Source: Candidatus Thermofonsia Clade 1 bacterium (GTDB taxonomy: Bacteria > Chloroflexota > Anaerolineae > Aggregatilineales > UBA2796). From it: a stretch of DNA of 64,000 nt. The number at the start of each line of letters is the position of its first letter. The stretch's first letter is position 1. The notes under the pieces are model-generated. The model worked only from the letters and a program-made list of their open reading frames with translations. It searched no databases and was not told the DNA's origin. The position numbers and the translations under genes were made by a program. The stretch spans positions 218,902-282,901 of the forward strand of contig PGTK01000003.1 of NCBI GenBank assembly GCA_002794705.1, written 5' to 3'. Positions 52,232-59,489 of this stretch are shown here, piece by piece.

Positions 52232-52252
52232 AATTATATGATCAATACAATT
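52232..52252. promoter_or_regulatory. Palindromic operator of the GntR-korAB operon
   Basis: A 21-bp imperfect palindrome, AATTRTAT-N5-ATAYAATT, lies 11 bases upstream of the regulator start codon. It covers the region just downstream of the predicted transcription start, a good place for a repressor. Confidence 0.55.
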
Positions 52253-52267
52253 AATCTGGATAAACAG

Positions 52268-52297
52268 ATTATACGCCCAAATTCAGAAAAATAGCAA
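52268..52297 (-). promoter_or_regulatory. Promoter of the GntR-korAB operon
   Basis: The minus strand has TTGCTA (52292-52297), an 18-base spacer and perfect TATAAT (52268-52273). Transcription would start near 52261. Confidence 0.6.
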
Positions 52298-52315
52298 GTG
52301 GGAAATGCAAACGAC

Positions 52316-52951
52316 TCAGAGCGCGATCAAGCCGAGGCGGGCGGCGCGCACCACAGCCTCTGTGCGGCTCTGAGCGCCCAACTTGCTCATGATCGCATTC
52401 ACATGAAACTTGACCGTATTTTCGCTGATTCCCAGACGTACGGCAATGCCCTTGTTAGCGAGTCCTTCGCTCAGCAAGCGCAAGACCTCGCGCTCGCGGC
52501 TGGTCAGCGGCTCTTCAAGGGCAACTGGACGCTCAGGCAGCAGAATTTTCGCCAAGTCAGGCTCAAGAACAGTCAGACCGTGCGCAACGGCAACCAGCGC
52601 CGCTGTGATCTGAGCAGGTTGCGCCGTGCGCAGCAAGACTCCCCGTACACCACATGCCCAGACGCTCTGCGCAAGCTCTGAGTCGCTGAGCAGGGCGAGG
52701 ATCGGCGGCAACTCAGCGCTGAGCGCGGCTAGGAGCGCTACATCCGCCTCCCAATCTACATCCCAGAGCAGAGCATCGGGCTGTGTACGCTCAACTTGAG
52801 CGATCAGATCGCTCTCAGGCGTGCCCTCGCCAACGACTTGCGCACGTCCTGCCAGCAATGTGCTCAGTCCAATGCGCGCTAAAGCGTTGCGCGCCACAAT
52901 CAGAATGTGAAGGCTTTCGGAGTTGTGCGGGGCGTTTGATAGAGCAGACAT
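52316..52951 (-). CDS. NarL/LuxR-type regulator with pseudo-receiver
   Basis: A 211-residue DNA-binding regulator. The N-terminal half folds like a receiver (HILIVARNALARIGL, ALLWDVDWEADVALLAAL, CGVRGVLLRTAQPAQI). The acidic pocket that binds magnesium is replaced by ARN, and the conserved Lys is Thr, so ordinary phosphorylation is doubtful. The C-terminal LuxR helix-turn-helix is intact: LTSREREVLRLLSEGLANKGIAVRLGISENTVKFHVNAIMSKLG. It is divergent from the FkbM gene and lies upstream of the GntR regulator. No cognate kinase is adjacent. Confidence 0.88.
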   Translation of the reverse strand: MSALSNAPHNSESLHILIVARNALARIGLSTLLAGRAQVVGEGTPESDLIAQVERTQPDALLWDVDWEADVALLAALSAELPPILALLSDSELAQSVWACGVRGVLLRTAQPAQITAALVAVAHGLTVLEPDLAKILLPERPVALEEPLTSREREVLRLLSEGLANKGIAVRLGISENTVKFHVNAIMSKLGAQSRTEAVVRAARLGLIAL

Positions 52952-53009
52952 AGTATGCTATGCTTGTGCGCGGCGAGTTGGCTAGGTTTGTCACTCAAGT
53001 TTTGCCAAG

Positions 53010-53867
53010 ATGTTAACTTCTGAAAATCTGAGCGCCAAAGCTGCTCTATGGGATGTAGACAGACTTAGCGGCATGAAACCTATACAACAAAGGCACCATT
53101 GGATGCAGCAACAGATCAAAAATGTGCTAAAAAAGCTAGGGCTGTATAGCACAGTGCGCCGAATGGCGAGTCCATATCTGCAATGGCGGCTCACAGCCCG
53201 AATGCGCGCCTTCTATCGGCAGTTCATTCAACCAAACGACTTGGTCTTTGACGTGGGCGCGAATGTCGGCAGATACACAGCAGTTTTTCTATCGCTGGGC
53301 GCCCGTGTGTTGGCAATTGAGCCACAGGCAAAGTGCATGGCGCAAATTCAGGCGCGCTTTGGCAAGCATCCCCGTGCAATGTTTTATTTGGGCGGCGTAT
53401 CGGCGCAGCAGGGTGAGTTAGAACTACATTTGTGCAATGCGCACGCGAAGTCGTCTTTTTCACCTGAGTGGATCGAACGGGTAAAAAGCCGCTCAGGCTG
53501 GGAGCAACGCCGTTGGTATGCCACTGAAAAAGTGCCTGTCACAACACTTGATGCACTCATAGAGACACATGGCGTTCCTGCGTTCATTAAAATTGATGTA
53601 GAGGGTCACGAACTGCCAGTATTGCAGGGGCTTTCGCAACCCGTTAAAGCGCTTTCGTTCGAGTACACAGTGGAATGACTCTCAGCCGCTGCTGTGTGCA
53701 TGGCACGCTTACAAGCGCTAGGCGATTATGAATTCAATCTTGTTTGCAAAGAGCCGTTCGTTTTTGTGCAAACCAACTGGGCAAGTGCCGAAGCGACCTA
53801 TCGGCAGCTAGAAAGTCACCCAAATAAGCATCGTTCAGGCGATATTTATGCGCGCTTGAGAGAATGA
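53010..53867 (+). pseudogene. FkbM-family methyltransferase interrupted by an in-frame TGA
   Basis: An S-adenosylmethionine-dependent methyltransferase of the FkbM family, which O-methylates glycans or natural products. Motif I, LVFDVGANVGRYTAVFL, and the later FIKIDVEGHELPVLQGL are intact. Translation from 53010 stops at TGA 53676-53678 after FEYTVE, at 222 residues. The same frame stays open for 62 more codons with a plausible FkbM C-terminus (MARLQALGDYEFNLV, EPFVFVQTNW) and stops at 53865-53867, where an ATGA overlap leads into the phosphatase gene. The uninterrupted protein would have 285 residues. Either it is a recent nonsense mutation, a sequencing error, or the short form is functional. 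The start could also be at 53073 or 53103. Confidence 0.8.
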
Positions 53868-54340
53868 GTATGTTCAAATTTGACTGGATCGTCCCAAGCG
53901 TTCTGGCGGCGGGTCCGATTCCCTCTAGCGTAGAGGACGTGAGAACGCTACACGCCGAAGGCATTCGCGCTATTGTCTCGCTGACCGAACATCCGCTGAC
54001 GGCATGGCGATCATTCTCAGCTGAGCTGTTCGCCTCGCTCGGCATTGAGACCTACCATTCGCCCATTGAGGATTTTGGAATCCCCAGTGAGGCGCAAGCC
54101 AACGCCATTGTGGACTACATTGACGCGATGCAAACGGCAGGCAAGCCCGTCTATCTGCATTGTCACGCAGGAGTCGGGCGCACAGGTACGCTCTTGCATG
54201 TCTACTTCATGCGGCATGGGCAGTCCCTGCGCCAAGCCGTGCTGAGCGTGCAGGCGCGCCGCCTCTCGTGCTACTTTCACATGCTCTCCGAGACGCAACG
54301 CGCCTTTCTGCAGCAGTTCGCCCGTCAGCTCTCTGTGTGA
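53864..54340 (+). CDS. Dual-specificity protein phosphatase
   Basis: A 158-residue cytoplasmic phosphatase of the dual-specificity/tyrosine phosphatase fold. The catalytic P-loop is complete: YLHCHAGVGRTGTLLHVY with nucleophilic Cys and Arg. The general-acid Asp is probably in YHSPIEDFGIPS. The N-terminal strand FDWIVPSVLAAGPIPSSVEDVRTLHAEGI is typical of bacterial members. The ATG overlaps the end of the extended methyltransferase frame (ATGA); ATG 53870 is an alternative. It ends 16 bases inside the convergent hydrolase gene. The substrate is unknown. Confidence 0.92.
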   Translation: MSMFKFDWIVPSVLAAGPIPSSVEDVRTLHAEGIRAIVSLTEHPLTAWRSFSAELFASLGIETYHSPIEDFGIPSEAQANAIVDYIDAMQTAGKPVYLHCHAGVGRTGTLLHVYFMRHGQSLRQAVLSVQARRLSCYFHMLSETQRAFLQQFARQLSV

Positions 54341-55119
54341 GCGTGCCGAAAGCTGCTCAGGAACGTCCGCAGGGCAACGGCGGTCGCTTGGGGCTGCTCT
54401 AGCATGGGCATGTGCGCTGCATTTTCAATCACCACAAGTGTAGCATTCGGCAAATGACGCGCCATTTGCTCAGCGCGCTCAGGCGGCACGATTGGATCGG
54501 AGTCGCCGCACAGGATCAGGGTAGGCACGTTGATCTGCGGCAAGAGATCGCTGCTATCAGGGCGGTGCATCATGCCGCGCAAGGCGTTCACGAGGCTGGT
54601 GGGACGCGCCTCAAGCATCATAGCCCGCGCCTGTTCATGAACTGGCTCATCCGCATTTGGATTGGGCGCGAACAGGCGCGGTAACATCGCCTCTGCCACT
54701 GCAGCCGCGCCCCGATCCAGCGCTTGCCCAATGAGCTGCTCCCGCGCTTGCAATTGCGCCTCGCTATCCGCCCAGACGTGCGAGGCGATCAGCCCAAGCG
54801 CGCTGAAGCGCTGCGGCGCTAAACGCCACAGCGCTAACGCCACATAGCCGCCCATGCTGTGTCCGATGATGACAGCTTTTTGGATATTCAGCCTATCAAG
54901 CAAGTGCAGCACGTCTTGTGCCAACACGGACATCTCATAAATGCCCTCCGTGACGTCGCTCTGCCCAAAGCCGCGCAGATCAGGCAGGATCACGCGGCAA
55001 ACATCGCTCAGGTAGCGCGCCTGATAGCGCCATAAGCCGCTGTTGAAGGGAAAGCCGTGCAGCAAGACCAGCGGCAATCCCTGCCCTTGCTCGCTGTAAT
55101 TCAAAAGGATCGGTTTCAT
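54325..55119 (-). CDS. Alpha/beta hydrolase
   Basis: A 264-residue soluble alpha/beta hydrolase. Motifs are the oxyanion strand PLVLLHGFPFNSGLW, LPDLRGFGQSD, the nucleophile elbow IGHSMGGYVALAL, the acid region LILCGDSDPIVPP and the His-bearing IENAAHMPMLEQP. It resembles esterases and 3-oxoadipate enol-lactonases; the substrate is not known. Two ATGs (55122, 55119) start it. An extended -10 TGCTAAAAT lies on the minus strand at 55162-55170. It is convergent with the phosphatase gene. Confidence 0.9.
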   Translation of the reverse strand: MKPILLNYSEQGQGLPLVLLHGFPFNSGLWRYQARYLSDVCRVILPDLRGFGQSDVTEGIYEMSVLAQDVLHLLDRLNIQKAVIIGHSMGGYVALALWRLAPQRFSALGLIASHVWADSEAQLQAREQLIGQALDRGAAAVAEAMLPRLFAPNPNADEPVHEQARAMMLEARPTSLVNALRGMMHRPDSSDLLPQINVPTLILCGDSDPIVPPERAEQMARHLPNATLVVIENAAHMPMLEQPQATAVALRTFLSSFRHAHTES

Positions 55120-55246
55120 CACAAAGATTCAGTCCATCAGTGCATAGATGATTATGCGCCTATTTTAGCAGCGAATTGTGTGAGCGAGTCGCCATAAAAA
55201 TATCTGAGCCCAAAAAGTGTGGCTCAAACCAAAGGCAAGCGCCCCT

Positions 55247-55275
55247 TTGACAACTCGCCTGCTCTTGGCTAGAGT
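55247..55275 (+). promoter_or_regulatory. Promoter of the cystathionine synthase-thrB operon
   Basis: TTGACA (55247-55252), a 17-base spacer and TAGAGT (55270-55275). An inverted repeat TGAGCC/GGCTCA lies just upstream at 55205-55226 and could be a regulatory site. Confidence 0.7.
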
Positions 55276-55320
55276 ATGGCGGCATAGTCTACTTTCAGCC
55301 TCGCGGAGTGAAGATTAGCC

Positions 55321-56580
55321 GTGTCTGCTCAACCGTCTGAGTCCAATGGCGCAAGCGCGCCCACGCCCTCAGAGGCACAATCCCAGCGTCTGGGCGTCAA
55401 TACGCTCTCAGTGCATGGCGGCGATGATCGTCCCCGTGCGCATCAAGCCATTCCCATGCCCATCATCCAAACGGCGACCTACGCCTTTGCCGATACCGCT
55501 GACCTGATCAACTTCATGCAGCACAAAAGCTGGGGCGATGGGATCGTTGGACGTGAGGAGTACGGGCGCTACGGCAACCCGACTGTCAAAGCCGTCGAGA
55601 GCAAGGTCGCGGCGCTGGAGAGCGCTGAGGATGCCGTGCTGTTCTCCTCTGGCATGGCGGCGATCACCTCGCTGCTCTTGGCAAGCCTGCCCGCAGGCGC
55701 ACACATTGTGATGACAAGTGACTGTTATCGCCGCACGCGCCAATTCTGCTTGACCTTCCTCAAGCGGCTCGGCATTGAGACGACTATTGTGCCAACCGGC
55801 GACTACGAGGCGCTTGAGGCGGCAATTCAGCCTAAACGGACGCGCTTTATCCTTTCGGAAAGTCCGACGAATCCATACTTGCGCTGCGTAGACCTTGCGC
55901 GCATTGCCGAGATCGCCAAGCGCAACCGCGTCCAGACCATCATTGATAGCACGTTCGGCACGCCCGTCAATCAGTTGCCGCTGCAATACGGCATTGACTA
56001 TGTAGTGCATAGCGCCACTAAATATTTAGGCGGTCACCATGACCTTTTGGCAGGCGTGGTGGCAGGGCGCAAGGATCGCATTGCGGCGCTGCGCGACGCA
56101 CGCGGCGTGCTAGGCGGCATTGTTGATCCGCAGAGCGCCTACCTGCTGGAGCGCGGCTTAAAGACCCTCGGCTTGCGCGTGGCACAGCAGAACGCCACAG
56201 CAATGCGCGTCGCAGAGTACTTAGAGGCGCATCCGAAGATCGAGCGCGTGTGGTATCCCGGCTTGCCCTCGCATCCCGACCATGAGATCGCCAAAAAGCA
56301 GATGAGCGGTTTTGGCGGCGTGGTCAGTTTCACTGTGCGCGGCACGCTTGAGGAAACTAGCCGCTTCATTGACGCCATGCAGATTCCCTACATCGCGCCC
56401 AGTCTGGGCGGCGTGGATAGCCTGATCGAGCAGCCCGCTTTGATGTCTTACTTTGAAAAGACGCCTGAGGAGCGCCTTGAGGTGGGCATCACGGGCAATT
56501 TAGTGCGTTTTGCCATTGGCGTGGAAGACGCCCAAGACCTGATCGCCGATCTGGAGCAGGCGCTGCGCGTGTTGCCATGA
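55321..56580 (+). CDS. metB: Cystathionine gamma-synthase-type PLP enzyme, plant-like
   Basis: A 419-residue pyridoxal-phosphate enzyme of the Cys/Met metabolism family. It joins an activated homoserine to cysteine in methionine synthesis. Motifs are the start LGVNTLSVHGGD, EEYGRYGNPTVKAVESKVAALE, SSGMAAITSLLLASLPAGAHIV, DCYRRTRQF, SPTNPYLRCVDL, the Schiff-base Lys in VHSATKYLGGHHDLLAG, and YPGLPSHPDHEIAKKQMSGFGGVVSF. The last block and IPYIAPSLGG resemble plant cystathionine gamma-synthase, which uses O-phosphohomoserine. The stop overlaps thrB (ATGA), the gene for the kinase making that compound. A GTG start follows a GGAG 12 bases upstream. A gamma-lyase role is the alternative. Confidence 0.88.
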   Translation: MSAQPSESNGASAPTPSEAQSQRLGVNTLSVHGGDDRPRAHQAIPMPIIQTATYAFADTADLINFMQHKSWGDGIVGREEYGRYGNPTVKAVESKVAALESAEDAVLFSSGMAAITSLLLASLPAGAHIVMTSDCYRRTRQFCLTFLKRLGIETTIVPTGDYEALEAAIQPKRTRFILSESPTNPYLRCVDLARIAEIAKRNRVQTIIDSTFGTPVNQLPLQYGIDYVVHSATKYLGGHHDLLAGVVAGRKDRIAALRDARGVLGGIVDPQSAYLLERGLKTLGLRVAQQNATAMRVAEYLEAHPKIERVWYPGLPSHPDHEIAKKQMSGFGGVVSFTVRGTLEETSRFIDAMQIPYIAPSLGGVDSLIEQPALMSYFEKTPEERLEVGITGNLVRFAIGVEDAQDLIADLEQALRVLP

Positions 56581-57515
56581 GTCTACAGGCAGTGGAGGCG
56601 ACTGCTAACGCCACGGTCGCCAACTTGGGAGTCGGCTTTGATATTCTGGGCATGGCAGTGCAAGCGCCGTGCGATGTGGTGCGCGCTGAGCGCAGCGACA
56701 TTGCAGGCGTGCGGATCGCGGCGATCACAGGCGATGAGGGCAAATTGAGCCGCGATCCAAAGCAGAATACAGCAGGTATCGCTGCGGCGTATGTCTTGGA
56801 GCGGATCAGGGCAACGGAAGGGGTTGTGCTGACCGTCCACAAGGGCTTGCCCTTGGCGAGCGGCTTGGGCAGCAGCGCAGCGAGCGCGGTTGCAGCGGCG
56901 GTGGCAGTGAATGCCCTGTTTGGCGAGCCGCTCGATCGTGCTGCGCTTTTAGCAGCCAGTCTGGAGGGCGAGGCGGCGGTCAGCGGACGCCACGCGGATA
57001 ACGTCGCGCCTGCGCTGTTTGGCGGCATTACCCTTGTGCTTGGCACAGCGGCTGAGGCGATCTACAGTCTGCCCGTGCCGACGAATTTGTACGTGGCATT
57101 GGCGACTCCTGCCATAGCCGTGCCGACGGCACAGGCGCGTGCCGTTTTGCCGCAGAATGTGCCGCTCAAGGCAATGGTGCATCAGACGGCGCAGGTGGCG
57201 CTGCTGATCCATGCGCTCTATACAGGCGATCTGGCGCTATTGGGCGCGGCAATGGAGCGCGATAGCGTGGTTGAGCCTGCCCGTGCGCACTTGATGCGCG
57301 GTCTGGCGGAGGTGCGTGCCGCGGCGCGTGCTTGTGGCGCGCTTGGCACGGTCATCAGCGGCGCCGGTCCGACGTTATGTTCGCTCTGTGACTCGGAATC
57401 AGTCGCGGAGCGCGTGGCAGAGGCAATGCGCGGGGTCTACGCAGAGATGAACTTGCCGACGGCTATCCGCGTGACGCAGCCCGCGCTGCACGGCGCGACG
57501 TGGCGCGCACTTTAG
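56577..57515 (+). CDS. thrB: Homoserine kinase
   Basis: A GHMP-family kinase of 312 residues that makes O-phosphohomoserine for threonine and possibly methionine synthesis. Motifs are the N-terminal VEATANATVANLGVGFDILGMAVQAP, the ATP loop HKGLPLASGLGSSAASAVAAAVAVN, and motif 3 VISGAGPTLCSL. Length is normal. It overlaps the stop of the upstream cystathionine synthase gene by 4 bases, so translation is coupled and both enzymes would be made together. thrC is absent from the window. Confidence 0.95.
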   Translation: MSLQAVEATANATVANLGVGFDILGMAVQAPCDVVRAERSDIAGVRIAAITGDEGKLSRDPKQNTAGIAAAYVLERIRATEGVVLTVHKGLPLASGLGSSAASAVAAAVAVNALFGEPLDRAALLAASLEGEAAVSGRHADNVAPALFGGITLVLGTAAEAIYSLPVPTNLYVALATPAIAVPTAQARAVLPQNVPLKAMVHQTAQVALLIHALYTGDLALLGAAMERDSVVEPARAHLMRGLAEVRAAARACGALGTVISGAGPTLCSLCDSESVAERVAEAMRGVYAEMNLPTAIRVTQPALHGATWRAL

Positions 57516-57517
57516 CC

Positions 57518-57546
57518 TTGCCGCACTCTGGCGATTCAGCTAGACT
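57518..57546 (+). promoter_or_regulatory. Promoter directly abutting obgE
   Basis: TTGCCG (57518-57523), a 17-base spacer and TAGACT (57541-57546). The expected transcription start is about position 57553, the A of the obgE ATG, so the message may be leaderless. Confidence 0.55.
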
Positions 57547-57552
57547 TAAAGC

Positions 57553-58818
57553 ATGTTTTTCGATGAAGCAGTCATTCACGTGCGCAGTGGCGACGGCGGC
57601 GATGGAATCGTCCATTTCCGCCGCGAGAAATATGTGCCGCGGGGCGGTCCGGACGGCGGCGATGGCGGGCGCGGCGGCGACGTCGTCTTGGTGGCAACGC
57701 GCCACATGAACACGCTCTACAACTTCAGCCGCACGCGCAAATTCATCGCTCAGAACGGCAAAAACGGCGGTCCGTTCAATCGGAGCGGCGCCAGCGCGCC
57801 GCCTTTGCGAATCGAGGTGCCGCTTGGCACGGTGGTCAGGGATGCTCACACAGGCGCGATCATCGCTGACCTTGTGGAGCATGGTCAGGCGGTTGTGGTG
57901 GCAAAGGGCGGGCGCGGCGGACGCGGCAATCAGCACTTTGCCACCAGCACCAATCAGGCGCCGCGCATGGCAGAGAAAGGTGAGCCGGGCGAGGCACGCG
58001 ATCTGCGCCTTGAGTTGCGCCTGATCGCCGACGTGGGCATTGTGGGCGTCCCTAATGCGGGAAAGTCTACGTTGCTCTCAGTTGTCAGCAATGCCAAGCC
58101 GAAAATTGCGCCCTATCCGTTCACTACCCTAGAGCCGAACTTGGGCGTGGTCGTTGTGGGCGATAGGGACATCGTTTTTGCCGATATTCCCGGCTTGATC
58201 GAAGGCGCGCATATGGGCGTCGGGCTGGGACACGCCTTCCTGCGCCATGTACAGCGCACGCGCTTGCTCATCCACCTGCTCAACGGCGAGTCTGAGAACC
58301 CCTTGGCGGATTTCAACCAGATCAACGCCGAATTAGCGCTCTTCGATCCTGAATTGGCGCACAAGCCGCAGATTGTGGCGCTCAATAAGCTCGATCTGCC
58401 TCAGGCACAGGCGCATTGGGAGTCAGTGCGGCGCGAGCTAGAGCGGCGCGGCTATACCGTCATGGCGATTTCAGCCGCAACGGGGAGCGGCGTACGCGAG
58501 TTGGTCAATCGCGTCGCCGCTGAGCTGGATAAACTGCCCGCCCAGACCCGCACCTTCGATCAGACGCCTACCTACACACTTGAGGATGAGGCGCGCATGG
58601 CATTTACGCTCACTCGTGGCGAAAATGGCGAGTACATCGTGCGTGGCGAGGCAATTGAGCGCGCCGCCGCCATGACCTACTGGGAATTTGACGAGTCCGT
58701 GGCGCGTTTTCAGCGCATTCTAGAGACGCTCGGCATCACACAAGCGCTTGAGGCGGCGGGCGTACAAGTGGGCGATACCGTCTTCATCGGCGATTACGAG
58801 CTAGAGTGGGGCGAATAA
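57553..58818 (+). CDS. obgE: Obg GTPase
   Basis: A ribosome-associated GTPase of 421 residues. The glycine-rich Obg domain (1-158) has MFFDEAVIHVRSGDGGDGIVHFRREKYVPRGGPDGGDGGRGGDV. The G domain has G1 GVPNAGKSTLL, G2 at YPFTTLEPNLGVV, G3 DIPGLIEGAHMGVGLGH, G4 NKLD and G5 SAATGSG. A C-terminal OCT domain (about 345-421) is present, as in Gram-positive-type Obg. No ribosome-binding site precedes the ATG, in line with a leaderless message. nadD follows with no gap, a common pairing. Confidence 0.97.
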   Translation: MFFDEAVIHVRSGDGGDGIVHFRREKYVPRGGPDGGDGGRGGDVVLVATRHMNTLYNFSRTRKFIAQNGKNGGPFNRSGASAPPLRIEVPLGTVVRDAHTGAIIADLVEHGQAVVVAKGGRGGRGNQHFATSTNQAPRMAEKGEPGEARDLRLELRLIADVGIVGVPNAGKSTLLSVVSNAKPKIAPYPFTTLEPNLGVVVVGDRDIVFADIPGLIEGAHMGVGLGHAFLRHVQRTRLLIHLLNGESENPLADFNQINAELALFDPELAHKPQIVALNKLDLPQAQAHWESVRRELERRGYTVMAISAATGSGVRELVNRVAAELDKLPAQTRTFDQTPTYTLEDEARMAFTLTRGENGEYIVRGEAIERAAAMTYWEFDESVARFQRILETLGITQALEAAGVQVGDTVFIGDYELEWGE

Positions 58819-59475
58819 GTGGGCTACACTGATGACCGCAACGATACCCAAGACGTTGAGACCTTCCAAGAGCCTGAGCTGCCGCGCTTGGGCGTTTTTG
58901 GTGGCACGTTCGATCCGCCGCATATCGGTCACTTGATCCTCGCCCAGATCGCCCGTGACACGCTCAATCTGGAGCGCGTGCTGTTTGTGCCAGCTGCGCA
59001 GCCGCCACACAAACAGGATCAAGGCGTGACGCCGCCCTTGCATCGCTTTGCCATGCTGCAGCGCGCCATTCAGGGCAACCCGCACTTCGAAATTTCGCGT
59101 GTGGATATGGATCGGCAAGGTCCGCATTACACATCGGACATGCTCAGCATCTTGCGCGCTCAAAATCGCGGCTACGAGCTGTTTTTCCTGATGGGCGCTG
59201 ATTCGCTCAGTGAGCTGATGACGTGGCGGGCGCCGGAGTGGATCATCGCCCAAGCGACCCTTGCCGTGATGCGCCGTCCCAATGTGCCGATCAATCTGGA
59301 TGCGCTTGAGGCGCGTCTGCCCGGCGTCCGTCAGCGCGTTGTGCTGGTAGATGCTCCGCTGATCGAGATCGCTGCCAGCACGCTCCGTGAGACTGTGCGC
59401 AGAGGGCACTCAATCCGCTATCAAGTGCCAGATGCTGTGCTAGAGTACATCCATCAACAGCGCTTGTATCGTTAG
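58819..59475 (+). CDS. nadD: Nicotinate-nucleotide adenylyltransferase
   Basis: A 218-residue enzyme making deamido-NAD from nicotinate mononucleotide and ATP. Motifs are GVFGGTFDPPHIGHLILAQ (nucleotidyltransferase HxGH), FVPAAQPPHKQ, FFLMGADSLSELMTW and a C-terminal IAASTLRETVRRGHSIRYQVPDAVLEYI (the ISST-R equivalent). The first 20 residues are an extra acidic leader. The GTG start lies immediately after the obgE stop, so translation is coupled. Confidence 0.96.
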   Translation: MGYTDDRNDTQDVETFQEPELPRLGVFGGTFDPPHIGHLILAQIARDTLNLERVLFVPAAQPPHKQDQGVTPPLHRFAMLQRAIQGNPHFEISRVDMDRQGPHYTSDMLSILRAQNRGYELFFLMGADSLSELMTWRAPEWIIAQATLAVMRRPNVPINLDALEARLPGVRQRVVLVDAPLIEIAASTLRETVRRGHSIRYQVPDAVLEYIHQQRLYR

Positions 59476-59489
59476 TGCGGGAGTCGCCC

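Noticed and set aside
53676..53678. TGA read as selenocysteine in the FkbM gene
   Set aside because: FkbM proteins are not known selenoproteins and I see no convincing SECIS-like hairpin directly behind the codon; a nonsense change or sequence error is simpler.
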